Positions 10,429-21,918 of a DNA stretch of 64,000 nucleotides are shown piece by piece. Position numbers and translations under genes: made by a program. Where the stretch lies: NCBI GenBank assembly GCA_030847615.1, contig JAUMIR010000003.1, positions 192,643,149 through 192,707,148 on the forward strand, written 5' to 3'. The notes under the pieces are model-generated. The model was not told the origin of the DNA, did not search any database, and saw only the letters and a program-made list of their open reading frames with translations. This stretch comes from Gambelia wislizenii. Lineage: Eukaryota > Chordata > Lepidosauria > Squamata > Crotaphytidae. How positions within the stretch are numbered: position 1 is the first letter of the stretch; each line of letters starts with the position of its first letter.

Positions 10429-11112
10429 GGAGATTATCAGATGTGCCAATTATCCCAGGACAGTGATGACAGGAGATAGTTAAAAGGATTTCTCTTTAGA
10501 CGACGTTGTTCCTGTCCTGTCCTGGTCCCATTCTGCTCCTGTTCCCCCCACTCCCTCTTATTAATTATTTAAATTGTTAATAGAGCACCCATTTCACCTC
10601 TGTGATGGAATCACGCACGGGTAAGTGAAAAGGTGCCCATTATGTTGGTGTGATGCCAGCTGCAGTGGTAGATCCCTCCTGAACACTTCCAGGTGAAATC
10701 TGGAAGAGGAGGTAAGTGACATCCTTTCCCCCCCCCTCCCCGGGTTACTTGTAATTTTTACAGTGTGTTTTGGGGCTTGGTTTTCTTTTTTGACATTTGG
10801 TTGGGTTTTTATTTTAAATTTTCCACTTGATTGTTCTCTTGTGAGAACAGGCAGGATTTGCTTTAAGAGTCGTGAATGCAGCTTTGCAACAGCTACATTC
10901 ACTCCCAGCCAGCAGAGGGGAAGGGGGGCAGTTTCTATCTTGCCATAAGATAGGGGTGTGAAAACTTTTCCTTTTAATTGTTACAGGGATGGGAGTGGTG
11001 CAGGAGTGGGTTGGGTGGGGGGTACTGGGACAGGAATGGTTTCTGAGGGCCTGTCTGATATGGGACAGGGGGGTACTGGGACAGGGATGGTTTCTATGGG
11101 CCCGTCTCCATA
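10429..11112 (+). mobile_element. TIR DNA element (family H), right end uncertain
   Basis: The left end GGAGATTATCAG matches the element at 51772-52320. The following GTTCCTGTCC-type sequence also resembles that copy. The right end is unclear: GTCTGATATGGG at about 11053 or the sequence near 11105. The interior has two copies of a GGGGTACTGGGACAG motif (near 11021 and 11070). No frame. Confidence 0.4.
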
Positions 11113-11289
11113 GAAAAAACTGAAAGTTGGATGCTGAATCTTTTTTTAATTTTTTTATTTTAAATTCTTAAATTCATACATGAACTATATTACACTCTTA
11201 AATAATACTTCTTTCTTTAAAATAATACATTGCTATCATCTTAATTATTAACATTGATTTAATTCTTTGTCCCCCTGCAAGTGCTCCCC

Positions 11290-11733
11290 ACCCCCAGGAC
11301 CATCTATACAACCCTCCCCGCACACTTCGGTCCTCTGGGAGGAATCTGTTACAGCCTATGAAAACAAGGCTGTCGGTGACCTCCCATAGGGCCTTCTCTG
11401 CTGCTGCTTCCAGATTATGGAATGGCCTGCCGGACGAGATCTGTCTTATTACCACCTTAGACAGCTTTCAAAAAGCTGTCAAGATGGATCTTTTCCGGCA
11501 GGCCTTTCCTGAATAATTATCCCGGCCCAAGACTCAGCTGTCCTTTCTAGGCTGTGATTGTATGTTTTAATTTTTTCTTCTAATTTATATATATTTTTAA
11601 TTATTGTCTGTTTTTAATCCATCATAATTTAATATTATTTTAAGGGGTGGGTGGGCTAGAGTATTGTGATTATGGATTTTTTATATTGTAAGCCGCCCCG
11701 ATTGCATTGCAGAGGGGCGGGATATAAATAAAA

Positions 11734-11766
<33 letters not shown>
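11290..11766 (+). mobile_element. L2 3' end, nested in the L1 3' UTR
   Basis: The sequence matches the L2 at 46138-46614 (ACACTTCGGTCCTCTGGGAG, GATTATGGAATGGCCTGCC, TTGTAAGCCGCCCCGATTGC) and ends in an (ATT)n tail at 11737-11766. It codes for the last residues of L2 ORF2 with damage. L1 sequence lies on both sides, so this L2 arrived after the L1. Confidence 0.85.
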
Positions 11767-11767
<1 letters not shown>

Positions 11768-12240
11768 TTAATTATTCTTTATTGGTTACAATTGTTTTAT
11801 TCTTACATGATCACTGTTAATTATTATCACAGTTTACATTGCTTTTAGTTACACATCAGATCTTAGAGTAATCTTTCTTTAATATATTGTAACCTTATTT
11901 TCTTATCTAAAAGAGGTTTTTAAAACATAAATCTTATTTGTATCACATATCTACTCTTAATTTTTTTTTCTTCCTGTTTCACTTTCTTTCTTGACACTTC
12001 TCCACTCTTTCTTCTGTTCCTATTTCTTCCTTCCTTCCTCTTTACTACTGCAGGAGTTTGATTTCTCTATCTCTTTTTCTGTTTCCTTACTCTATCGTAG
12101 CTCAAATGTTCTTTCTATGTTTTTCCAGCCTTTTATCCTTTATTGTTTTACTCCTGTAATTCTACCTGCTCTCTTTTCTCTTATCTGTTTTTATCTTTTT
12201 TTCCTTCTATATCTGGCCTTTTTTCTCTTACAAAGGTCAT

Positions 12241-15200
12241 TTATTCTTTGCGGTCATTATATTTTGCCCAGAATCTTTCCATCGGCTCCCATTCTTTTTT
12301 AATTTTATTTACTGAACTTCCCCTTCTTAGTGCTGTTAATTTATCTGCTTCCCACATATCATACATTTTACCCATCCATTCTTCCACAGTCGGGCTTTCC
12401 TTTCTTTTCCATTTTTGAGCATATAGAATCCTTGCCGTTGTTATCATATATAACAAAATTCTCCATTTGTTTTTAATCTCTGGCTCTTTTATATCATCTA
12501 CCATATTTAACAGATATATCTCCGGCCTTAATGAATAATCTATCTTCAATATTTCCTTAATCTTAACGTGAATCTTTCTCCAGTATGTCTTAGCTATGGG
12601 ACAGTTCCACCACATATGTATTAGGGTTCCTACCGCTTCCTCACATTTCCAACACTTTATCGATCCTGTTTTATACATTTTGCTCAATTTAACTGGCATT
12701 AGATACCATCTGTAAAAAATTTTGACAAAGTTTTCTTTCAGATTTTGTGACAGAATAAATCTTTGTGTATTTATCCAGGCTTTTTCTTACTTTTCTATTT
12801 AAATAGCTTTACCTATTTCTTGAGCCCATTTTATCATGTTATCTTTCACCAACTCTGTTTCCAGATCTCTTTCTGTTAGGATTTTTATAATATTTTGCTA
12901 TATGTCCCTTTGCGTTACTATATATAACTTTGTCAATTTCGTTTTTCTCAGATTGAAACCCTTCTAGTTTTAAGTCCATTTTATATCGCTCATATATTTG
13001 ATGGTATGTAAACCAGTTTAATTCGATTCCTTCTTTCATTAATTGTTCTCTGGATTTCATTTTCACCGAATTCGGTGTTTTTTCTAGTAGATCTTGGTAC
13101 TTTGGCCAATCTTGTTCCTCCCTTTTAGATTTTTTATAGAAGGCCTCTTGCGTTGAAATCCATTGAGGAATCTTTCTGTAAAATAATTTTTTAATTGTTA
13201 GCCAGGATTTTAATAACGCTTTTCTAATGAAGTGATGGTCAAATTCCCTGTTATCTTTTTTCTTACTATACCAAAAGTAAGCATGCCATCCATAGATTAA
13301 ATTATGGCCTTCTAATGCTAGTATTTTATCATTGTCCAGTTTTATCCATTCTTCCAGCCATATTAGCGAGCATGCATTGTAGTATCTTATTAGATCCGGC
13401 ATGGCGCATCCTCCTCTATTCTTATCATCTGTTAGTAGTTTCATTTTAATTCTAGGTTTTTTTCCTTCCCAAATATATTTTGATAATTCTGTGTTCCATT
13501 TTTTGAAACATTTCATATTAGTTATTATTGGTAGGTTTTGAAATAAATACATAAATTTTGGTAGTACTACCATTTTTATTGTTGATATCCTTCCTAGAAA
13601 GGATAATTGTAGTTTTGACCATCTCTGCAAATCTTTCACTATTTCTTTCCACATCCTATTGTAATTGTTTTCAAATAGGTCTGTATTCCTCTTAGAAATC
13701 CATATTCCTAAATATTTGATTTTATTTGTTATTCTATATCCGGTTATCAACTCTATTTCTGATTCTTCCTTTTTTGTTATATTCTTCGTCATAACTTCCG
13801 TTTTTTCTCTGTTTACCTTGAAGCCTGAGTATTGTGTAAATTCCTCCAGCGTCTTCATTAATTCTTCTAGCTGTTCCACTGGATCTTCCAGAAAGATTAT
13901 CAAATCGTCGGCGAATGCCTTTATTTTAAATTCATATTTTTGAATCTTTGTGCCTTTGATTTTTCTATTCGCTCTGATGTTATTGATTAAAATCTCTATT
14001 ACCATAATGAAAAGAAGCGGTGACAACAGGCATCCCTGCCTCGTTCCTTTTCTGATATTAATCCTTTCTGTCTTATCCCCGTTTATCAATAATTGTGCTC
14101 TTTGGTCTTCATATACAAAGTTGATCCAGTTGCTAAACTTTTCTCCTATATTCATCTTACTCAGCACCGCTTTCATAAAAGGCCACTTAACATTATCAAA
14201 AGCTTTTTGAGCATCTAATGAGATCATCGCCAGTTTTTTCTCATTGTGGTTCTCATAGTACTCTTTTATATCCACTGCAGTTCTTACATTATTTTTTATG
14301 TACCTGTTTGGCAAGAACCCGTTTTGATCTTCCTGTATGATTCTATTTAGGATGGTTTTTAACCTTTGTGCTAGAATGTCTGCAAAGATCTTATAATCCA
14401 AGTTTAGCAACGAGATCGGCCTGTAGTTTCTTGGTTCACTCTTTTCTTTTCCCTCCTTTGGTATAACAGAGATATACTGCTTCTTTCCAAGAGTCAGGTA
14501 TACCATTTATTTTAATCTGATTCATTGTTCTTAGTAGCGGAACTGATAATTCTTCTTCTAACTTCTTATAATAAAGTGTAGTATATCCATCGGGGCCTGG
14601 TGCTTTATCGTTCTTCAGTCTTTTTATCGCTTCCATTAGTTCCATCATTGTGATTTCCTTGTTTAAAGCATCTTTCTGTTCTTCAGTCAGTCTGGGTATA
14701 TTTTGTCTCTCCAAATATTCGTGCATTTTCCTGTCCTCTAATTTTGTCAAATTGGTATCTGTATATAGTTCTTTATAATATTCTTGAAATCCCCTCAATA
14801 TTAATTTGTGATCAGTCACATTTTTTCCTTTGTATTTTATTTCTGTAATCAGTTTGGTCTCTCTTTTCTTTTTTAATCTTAACGCTAGCCATTTTCCTGT
14901 TTTATTGGCTTCTTCAAAGTGTTTTTGTTTTATAATCTTCAGCTTCTGGTCTATTTCTTCTGTCATATATGATTGCATTTGTTTTTTTAACAAATTTAAT
15001 TCCATTTGTATTTCTTTACTCCCTGAATTATCTCTCTGCTCTTTCTCTTTTTGTGCAATATCTTTTAGTAAATTATTTAATTTCTCTGTTTCCCTTTTTC
15101 TTTTTTTTGTAATCCTTTTTTTATAAAGAAACCACGCATGACTGCCTTGCCTGCATCCCAGACAGTTTTCATGGCTACCTCTTTTGAGATATTTTCTTTA

Positions 15201-16004
15201 AAATATAACCTCAATGTTTCTTTGGCTTCTTCTACTCTTTCATCGTCACTTAGGAGATTGTTTTTTTAGTTGCCACCCATATTCTCTCTTTCTTTCTGCT
15301 ATGTTCAATATTATTGGATTATGATTGGATATCCATTTCTCCTTTATTTACATATTTTTAATTGTTGTCGCTAAATTCCTAGTAGCTAGAAACATGTCGA
15401 TTCTTGATGATGTATGGTGAGCTTCAGAGAAGAATGTGAATCCCTTGGCTTCTCCATACTTATATCGCCATACATCTATTGAAGATATCTCATACATCAT
15501 CTTATAGAAAGCATTTCGGAGTTTCCCTTGGTTTTTCTTCAATCGGTTTTTAACTGACCTGTCTTTCGTTGGGTCTATTACGCCATTCCAATCTCCCATG
15601 AATAATACCCTTTCTATTTCTGTCTTCTCCACATCTCTCTTCAATTTTTCAAAGAATTTCTCTTGCGCCTGGATAGGAGCATACACTCCCACTATCAATA
15701 CCTTTTGATTTTGTAGTTTAACTTCCACTCCAACATAGAAGCCTTCTCCATTTTTAAATATCTCTCTTGCATGATATTTTTTACTGATGTACAGTACTAC
15801 CCCTTTCTTTTTCTTTTGATTTAATGATGTAAAATTCTGTCCTAGTCTGTAGTTGTACAAAAACTTACTGTCTCCTTTCTTAATTTTTATCTCCTGTAAA
15901 CAAACTATGTCTGAATTTAACTTTTCAAGGTAGTGGAAGATTAAGTTTCTTTTGTGTTTTGAATTCATTCCTTTTACGTTCCATGATGTTACCTTTATTT
16001 CCAT
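12241..16004 (-). pseudogene. L1 ORF2: endonuclease, RT and zinc knuckle, broken
   Basis: Reads from 16004 downward. The endonuclease (16004-15350) has SWNVKGMNS, CLQEIKI, LFMGDWNGV and SSRIDMFLA. A single in-frame TAA (15350-15348) precedes its last motif WISNHNPI. Frame damage follows to about 15050. RT starts at about 15005 with a +1-type shift near 14480. RT blocks are KAPGPDGYT, EPRNYRPISLLNLDYKIFA, AMISLDAQKAFDNVKW (catalytic Asp), GTRQGCLLSPLLF and KAFADDLIIFL (catalytic Asp pair, near 13910). The C-terminus (12699-12241) has CWKCEEAVGTLIHMWWNCP, a C-x2-C-x7-H-x4-C knuckle. The gap between 12839 and 12699 holds further shifts. Confidence 0.9.
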
Positions 16005-16086
16005 GTTTTCTGTTAATTTTTTCTTTTTTTCTTTTTTCTTTTCCCTTTCCCCTTCTTTCTAATTATTTGTCCTGGTTTCAATGTGT

Positions 16087-17121
16087 TCAATCCTCTTCTT
16101 CTCCTTCTTCTTCTTCCTCTTCCTCTTCTTCTTCTTCTGTTGAGATCTTATCCGTTTGAGCTTCTTCTTCTAGTCCTTCTTCTTCTTCTGATTCTTGATC
16201 CTTTTCTACTTCTTCTCGATCTATTCTTTCTTTGTCCTTTTGTCTCTTTATATCTTCCTTTTCCTTATCTTTCTTTTTCACCTTACTAAATCTTTTGCAA
16301 AATTCTTTTGCTTTTTGTATTGAATTTATCTTGATTCTCTTGCATTGATATGTAAATGACACCCCCTCAAGTTTTTCCCACCTATAATTTATCTTATTTT
16401 CTATTAACATCCTTGTTAGGAATCTGTATTCTTGTCTTTTCTTCATAATTTGGGGTGGAATGTCTTTATATATTTTTGTCTCTACTCCATCAACCATTAA
16501 TTTTTCATCATAGCTCTTCTGTATTATTTGATCCCTCATCTTCGTTCTTGTAAAACATATCACAACATCTCTAGGTAGTTTTCTTTCTTTTGCTACTATT
16601 GAATTTATTCTGAACACTTTGTCCACTTGTGTTTCTACCCTTTCTTCAGATACATCCATGAATTTAGCTATAGATGGTATCACTTTTTCTGCTAGATTTT
16701 CATTCTCTTGTTCCTGTATTCCCCTTATCTTCACACATTTTTCTCTGTATCTTAAATCATTTATTAATAAATCCCTCTTCTCTTGTTCTTGTTCTAGAGA
16801 TATTTGTGATATATTTTCCTCCATCTTTTGTGTTTTTTCTTGCATCTTTTGTACCTCCTTTTTTATTTGATCCATATCCTCCGTTAATTTTTCTATTTTT
16901 TTGCCAAAATTATTCAGTTCTCTTTTGAGGTCAGCTCTCATTTCTGCTCTTATCTCTCTCATCTCTTCTTTAATTTCCTGCCTCATCTTTTTCATCTCTT
17001 AACGCATTTCCTCTAAAATAATACTCGTTTCCAGTGGTTTTGTAGCTCCTTCCATTGATGTTCTCCTTTGTAGTACCAATTGGGTCTGTGCATGTGTAGC
17101 TTTCCTTGTACCTTTTGCCAT
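16087..17121 (-). pseudogene. L1 ORF1 protein, one premature stop
   Basis: The RNA-binding ORF1 protein of L1. The likely true start is the ATG at 17121 (MAKGTRKATHAQTQ). A single TAA at 17001-16999 interrupts the frame 40 codons in, after LEEMR, and the rest is open to 16087 (344 codons in all). Order: a long heptad-rich coiled coil (EIRAEMRADLKRELNNFGKK onward), then an RRM-like segment with LLINDLRYREKCVKIRGI, RINSIVAKERKLPRDVVICF and YKDIPPQIMKKRQEYRFL, then a basic stretch and an extremely acidic tail. The tail is a run of glutamates encoded by CTT/TCC-rich sequence on plus and is unusual for L1 ORF1 proteins. Confidence 0.85.
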
Positions 17122-18530
17122 CTTCCCTCTGAGCTTTCTACTTTACACTATTGAATTTTTCTCTCTTTCTCTTCCTATGATTTTCCATACTCTTATTTAC
17201 CTAACTTTGTACTCTTTATATTCATTTAAACATATACATTCAATTTACCATTCATGTGCATACAGTCAGTATCACCTTGATTGAACCTTTAGTCAGTTAA
17301 TTATTCAAATTTAAACAATTAATTGGTTCAGAAAGTTGATATTTCAAACTGATTAATTGTTCCAATTTTCTTTTATACCATTAATGATGAACTTGTATTG
17401 TAATTACCGTGCACTGTACTGCTAATTACTTCTTACTAGTTACTTCAATGACATAATTGTTTTAATTATTATTATTATACTCAAATGAGCAGTATAATCA
17501 AATGAGTGGTATTACCCAGTAATTCATCCAAATTCCTTGTTGTTTTAGAAAATACATATACTTTCTAACTGTTATTTTAAATATTGCTCTCTTCTTTTCT
17601 TTTCCTCCCCTTCTTCCCACCACCACTCTTTTTCACTTTTACTTTTACTCCCCGTTTGTTTTCATCTACTACTCCTTCTACTACTACTTTTCGTTTGTGT
17701 TATCCACTACTCTTTCTATGCATCTCTCTATAGTTTCAATACAGATACAAACTCATTACAGTACAAATTCAAATTCAGTTCAGTACAAATTCAATTTCAT
17801 TACAGTACAACTGTTTAGTGTCTTTTATATTTCCAAGCTTTTTTGCTTTTTTGTTATCCAGTTATCATCTATGTTTCCCTTTTACCAATTTCACCTTTTA
17901 ACATTGCTTTCCCCAATTTACACTCTCCCACTCATCTAGTTTAAACTTTCCGTCTTCTAGCGTTGTCTCTGCTATAACTCCACCTCTGTGTTCCTCCACT
18001 TCCTTCTCTTTCATTCCACACACTCCTTTCCCTTTCCCCCCCTTTGTTCTTTATCCTTTACTATTTTTCCGTCTTTCAGTCTTTCAGACTATTATCAGTC
18101 AGACAGATATTTGTAGAGCTTCGTTGCACTGTTACTTTTGTCCACTTTTACTTCTGTCCAGCTTGTCTCCCCAATTTTCTCTTTCTTCTCCCTTTCCGCT
18201 GCCTTTCAACACCACGCTTTTACTCGGTTCTCCTCCGCTTTAAATTTAGTAAGTCCCTTTTTTAAAAAAAAAAAGTGCAGGCATTGTTTTGAACCACCTT
18301 GCTGCGGTTTGCTTGCCAGCCTTCAACGGCTCTTCGGTCCTCCAATCCTGCTTCTCCTTCTCCTCCTCCACAGGTTGGTAAACGGACCCCCCAATGAGCC
18401 TCCCTGTTCCCCCTTACCAGGGGGACTCTCGCAGCTTCTCCTCCTCTCTTTGGTCTCTCACGAGAGAGAGTTTGTGCTGGGAATAGCTGGCAAGCAGTTG
18501 CAGCCTGCAACCTCACACTTCGCCGTCACG
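17122..18530 (-). promoter_or_regulatory. putative L1 5' UTR with GC-rich outer end
   Basis: No coding frame. The inner 1.1 kb is AT-rich and contains a tandem duplication of a motif like CATTACAGTACAAATTCAA (17748-17810). The outer part (about 18270-18530) is GC-rich with CG dinucleotides, contrasting with its surroundings, as expected of an L1 internal promoter. It stops next to an (ATT)n run (18538-18555) that is probably the 3' tail of the next L1. Confidence 0.45.
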
Positions 18531-18685
18531 CCACTTATTATTATTATTATTATACCAATTACTTATTCCATTTTCCAAAATTGCATTGATTCCCTTGGGG
18601 GTGTGTACCTCCTTTTTCTTAAAAAAAAACCATAATGTATAAATGGTTTCCATATTTCATCAAATTTACAACTTTTCCATAATCC

Positions 18686-19296
18686 CCTCTCCATAGATGC
18701 CCCCTTGTCGTGGGAGAGAGGCTTGCATACCCTAATGATGTTTTGAGCTATGCTGGCGGTGGCATAATAGCCACTGGTAGGGTCTCCCATGCCAGACAGG
18801 TCAAAACCGAAGGGTCTGACAAAGAGCGTCAAAGGGCAGGATGGGCTCTCTAGCCTTGTGGCAACCGTCCTAGGAAAAGGAAAACTCCAATCCCAAACCC
18901 GGGCAGATGGTGCTCGTCCAACCCTGTAAGGTCAACCATCTAAGAGAAGAAAACTCTAATCAAACCTACAGCCCGAAGACCTCGCTGCCACGTCCATGCT
19001 TGCAAGGCCACGGCAGATGAATCTCTGGTTTAAAGGGTGAGGCCAGTTCTGTGCACGCTGCGCTCCACCAGAAAAATCCATTGCACAGGCTCGAAGGACG
19101 AACAAGTCTTGAAGAGAAACGACAACGCAGAAAGAATCACAACCCAAAAACATCACCCAAGAAGACCTTCTGCTGTGCTTTTTGCAACCGGACTTGTTTA
19201 TCTCGGATTGGCCTTTTTAGTCATGAGCGCGCTTGCAGAAAGCGCGGGATGAGTCCTTCCTGAATCTTCGTTTGCGAAGAAAAGCCAGAGAGAGAG
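18686..19296 (+). mobile_element. LINE 3' end with zinc-finger-like motif (family Z)
   Basis: A 611-bp insertion flanked by a 7-bp target duplication ATAATCC (18679-18685 and 19297-19303) that splits an L1 codon run. Near its 3' end it encodes FCCAFCNRTCLSRIGLFSH followed by a further H/C-containing tail, a C-x2-C...H-x4-C arrangement like C-terminal fingers of some LINE proteins. The 3' end has a CTTCG-TTTG-CGAAG hairpin and a short GA run. Tail-only copies sit at 26498-26545 and 27085-27118. It is 5' truncated, and the clade (R4/Dong or RTE-like) is undecided. Confidence 0.6.
19051..19263 (+). pseudogene. zinc-finger-like C-terminus of family Z LINE
   Basis: A frame of 70 codons; the meaningful part is TFCCAFCNRTCLSRIGLFSH and the next H-x-x-C type residues. 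Cysteine and histidine spacing suggests zinc binding. The protein ends at the TGA 33 bases before the GA-rich tail, so this is the natural C-terminus of the element's ORF with the upstream part missing. The stretch before it reads as low-quality coding sequence. I do not recognise a close family. Confidence 0.5.
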
Positions 19297-19303
19297 ATAA
19301 TCC

Positions 19304-21690
19304 TTTTTTAACTTTCAATCTACATGTTAATTTATCATTAATAACAATGTCCCATACTTCTCTATACCATTCCTCTATATGATAATCTTCTTGTATCTTC
19401 CATTTTCTAGGTATCATTAATCTTGCCACTGTTAATAAATTTGTAATCAGATCTTTCATAAATAACTTGGGTACAATTAAGCTTATCATAAATTGATAAT
19501 AATGCAATATCTAGACAATTTCTAAACCTTGTTCTGTTATCTCTCTTATTTCTTTAAATATCATTTGCTAAAATTTCTGTACATATTTATAGCTCTACCA
19601 CATATGAACATAAGTGCCTTTTTCTTGACATCCCCTCCAACATAACATTGAATAGTTTTCATCTAGTTGACTTATTCTTACTGGTATCAAGTACCATCTC
19701 CATATCAATTTATAATAATTTTCTTTTATTCTTACTGACATATTTTTCAAAATACCCAAATCCCAATTTTCCCCAACTCTGATTGCTTATTGATTGCATT
19801 AAATTATCTTCCCATACTATCTTTAAATAATCATTTTGTTCTTCAGTTTTCAACAATAACTTATATAATTCACTAATGGTACCCTTTATTATTTCATTCT
19901 GTTCCTTATTTTCTCTTTGTATGATCAATTCTTCAAATCTGGTATATTTTCGACATTCCTTATTTACCCTTATCCATTCCATTGTCCACTGTTCTAATTG
20001 TATGCAATTGAGCCAGGAAATCTTTAACCCATGTAATCTCTCTTTTCTTTGTTCTCTTCTATTCATCTTTTTTAACCATTCTTCTATTTTTATTATTTTC
20101 TTTTCTCTTAAACCATTTTCCAATTCTGTCTTTAAGTTTGCTGGAAATTTTTTCCATAACCACCACTGGGGTTAGCAGAGAAATGATTGGTAATAACTTT
20201 TCTTTATATTTTCCCCATATCTCTAAAATATTCTTCAAAAAGGGATTATCTATTTTTCCAATCCATTTCTTTGTAAGTTTATAAGCTCCTTGGTAGAATG
20301 AGGAAGATGACCTGTCCCCTCGATCCCTGTCCATCTTGGCTGGCCACTCAAGGGGGTGACACATTGAGAGTACTCCTTAGGGATAATATCAGTGTGTCCT
20401 TCAGGGAGGGATCCATTCCACCCTGTTTGAAGGAAGCGGCGGTTAAGCCGTTCCTGAAAAAGCCTTGCCTGGACCCCTTGGACAGGAACAACTATAGGCC
20501 AGTCTCCTTGCTGCCTTTTCTAAGCAAGGTGGATTGAGAGGGCGATTGCTTCCCAACTCCAAGCTGTCTTGGATGAAACTGATTATCTAGATCCATTTCA
20601 AACTGGCTTTAGGATGAGATATGGAGTGGAGACTGCCACGGTTGCTCTGGCTGACAACCTCCACTTGGGCATCGACAGGGGTAGTGTGACCCTGTTGGTG
20701 CTCTTGGACCGCTCAGCGGCCTTTGATACAATAGATCATTCTAACCTCTTGGATCGCCTGAGGGGGTAAGGAATTGGAGGCACTGCCTTGCAGTGGTTCC
20801 GTTCCTTCCTCTCGGGCAGATCTCAGAGGGTGAGGCTTGGGGACAGTTGCTCTACCAGAATAGAGCTTAACTGTGGCTCGGTTGTCCTTTCTGAGCTGCA
20901 ATCAGATTTTTTAAAAAAAATTATTGTATTTTTTAATTTTTTTCTAATTTATATATTTTTAATTATTGTATGTTTTTAATCCTTTATAATTTAATATTAT
21001 TTTAAGGGGTGGGTGGGCTAGGGTATTATAATTATGGAGTTTTTATATTGTAAGCCGCCCCAATTGCATTGCAGAGGGGCGGGATAGAAATAAAATTTTA
21101 TTATTATTATTATTATTATTATTAAAAATATATTTTCCAATTTATACTCTATTTCTGGCATATCTGTTTCTAAACAATTTATTTCCCCTTTTTGCATTAT
21201 TGCTTCTATAATGTATCTAATCTGATTTGCTATACAATATAATTTTAAATTAGGGAGGCCTAATCCTCCCTTTTCCTGATGTTTGTACCATCTTTTTTTA
21301 TTAACCCTCAATTTCCTATCTCCATTACAGTAATTATCAATTATAGTTTGCCAGTTCTTTAACTCTGATTCCCTTATCTTAATTTGTAACATCCTAAATA
21401 AAAAAAAGGTGTAATATTTTCATTTTAACAATTGCTATTGTACCAAACCATGACAATTTTATTTTCCTAAATTCCTCTAATTTTCTTTTAACCTCTTGTA
21501 ACATTTTAATGTATTTTTTTCCTCTAAATTTTTTAAATTCTTGGTTATAATAATTCCTAAATATTTAGTTGAGTCTTTTACTCTAATATTATTTTTTTTA
21601 CTCCTGATAAATTCTTGTTCATCTTCCCTGCTATAATTAAACAACATCATCTCTGATGCTGAATCTTGGATAAAGTGAAGGCAGTAAATG
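19304..21690 (-). pseudogene. L1 ORF2 remnant of the second L1
   Basis: Following the minus strand from 21690: SASEMMLFNYSREDEQEFI and STKYLGIIITKNLKNLEEK (RT C-terminal region), then NKKRWYKHQEKGGLGLPNLK and PEIEYKLENIF before the L2. After the L2 come SAYKLTKKWIGKIDNPFLK, SWLNCIQLEQWTMEWIRVN and DYHIEEWYREVWDIVINDK. The catalytic RT core is absent (5' truncation). Several shifts occur, and the last codons continue at 18685 downward after the family Z insertion. Confidence 0.8.
20296..21124 (+). mobile_element. L2 LINE with internal deletion, nested in L1
   Basis: Codes for L2 RT pieces DPLDRNNYRPVSLLPFLSK, DETDYLDPFQTGF and TLLVLLDRSAAFDTIDHSNL, followed by LQWFRSFLSGRSQRVRLG. After about 20900 it jumps straight into the L2 3' UTR (TTGTAAGCCGCCCC, near 21047) and an (ATT)n tail (21094-21123). 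About 1 kb of ORF2 between these parts is missing, so the copy is internally deleted. It lies opposite to the host L1. No target duplication was seen. Confidence 0.85.
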
Positions 21691-21694
21691 TTGC

Positions 21695-21918
21695 TACAAG
21701 TAGGTAGTGTGGTATAGCAGTTTAAATATTCAGCTAGGACTCCAGAAGACCACAGAAATCCACTGGGTGACCTTGGGCAAGTCACACTTTCAGACTCAGC
21801 AGAAGGCAATGACAAAGCTGCTTTGAACAAACCTAGCTAAGAAAACCCTGTGATAGTTTTTACCTTATAGGGTTGGCATAATTTGGAAATCACTTGAAGG
21901 CACATAGCCACAACTGCA
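21695..21918 (+). mobile_element. tRNA-derived SINE (Sauria type), copy 1
   Basis: The head GTAGTGTGGTATAGCAGTTT resembles an A box region. The body has CACTGGGTGACCTTGGGCAA, and the tail GGGTTGGCATAATTTGGAAA followed by CTTGAAGGCAC is like Bov-B 3' ends. It aligns along its length with 56466-56663. The B box is damaged. It abuts the 5' end of the second L1. Confidence 0.75.

Larger units (their letters stand above)
11142..18530 (-). mobile_element. nearly full-length L1 LINE
   Basis: A minus-strand L1 with ORF1 (17121-16087), ORF2 (16004-12241), a 3' UTR ending in an A-rich tail (T-rich on plus, from 11142) and a long 5' region up to about 18530 whose outer 260 bases are GC-rich and may be the internal promoter. 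It contains a later L2 3' end at 11290-11766. Without that insertion its length is close to 6.9 kb. Few stops and shifts separate it from intact, so it is fairly young among the elements here. No target duplication was identified, so the 5' limit is inferred. Confidence 0.8.
18556..21690 (-). mobile_element. second L1, 5' truncated, with two nested LINE insertions
   Basis: Minus-strand L1 ORF2 from the middle of the RT to the 3' end, broken by an L2 (about 20296-21124) and a LINE 3' end (18686-19296). Left of the latter the L1 continues as WKSCKFDEIWKPF and ends at an (ATT)n run. It belongs to a different L1 family from 11142-18530, since the sequences are diverged. Confidence 0.8.

Noticed and set aside
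16083..16289. Leu/Ser-rich plus-strand frames
   Set aside because: They are the complement of the Glu-rich ORF1 tail of the L1.
11142..18530. intact, active L1
   Set aside because: ORF1 has a TAA, the endonuclease has a TAA before its last motif, and ORF2 has several shifts.
18138..18635. 165-codon plus-strand frame
   Set aside because: Lies over the L1 5' region and the microsatellite tail, with no recognisable features.
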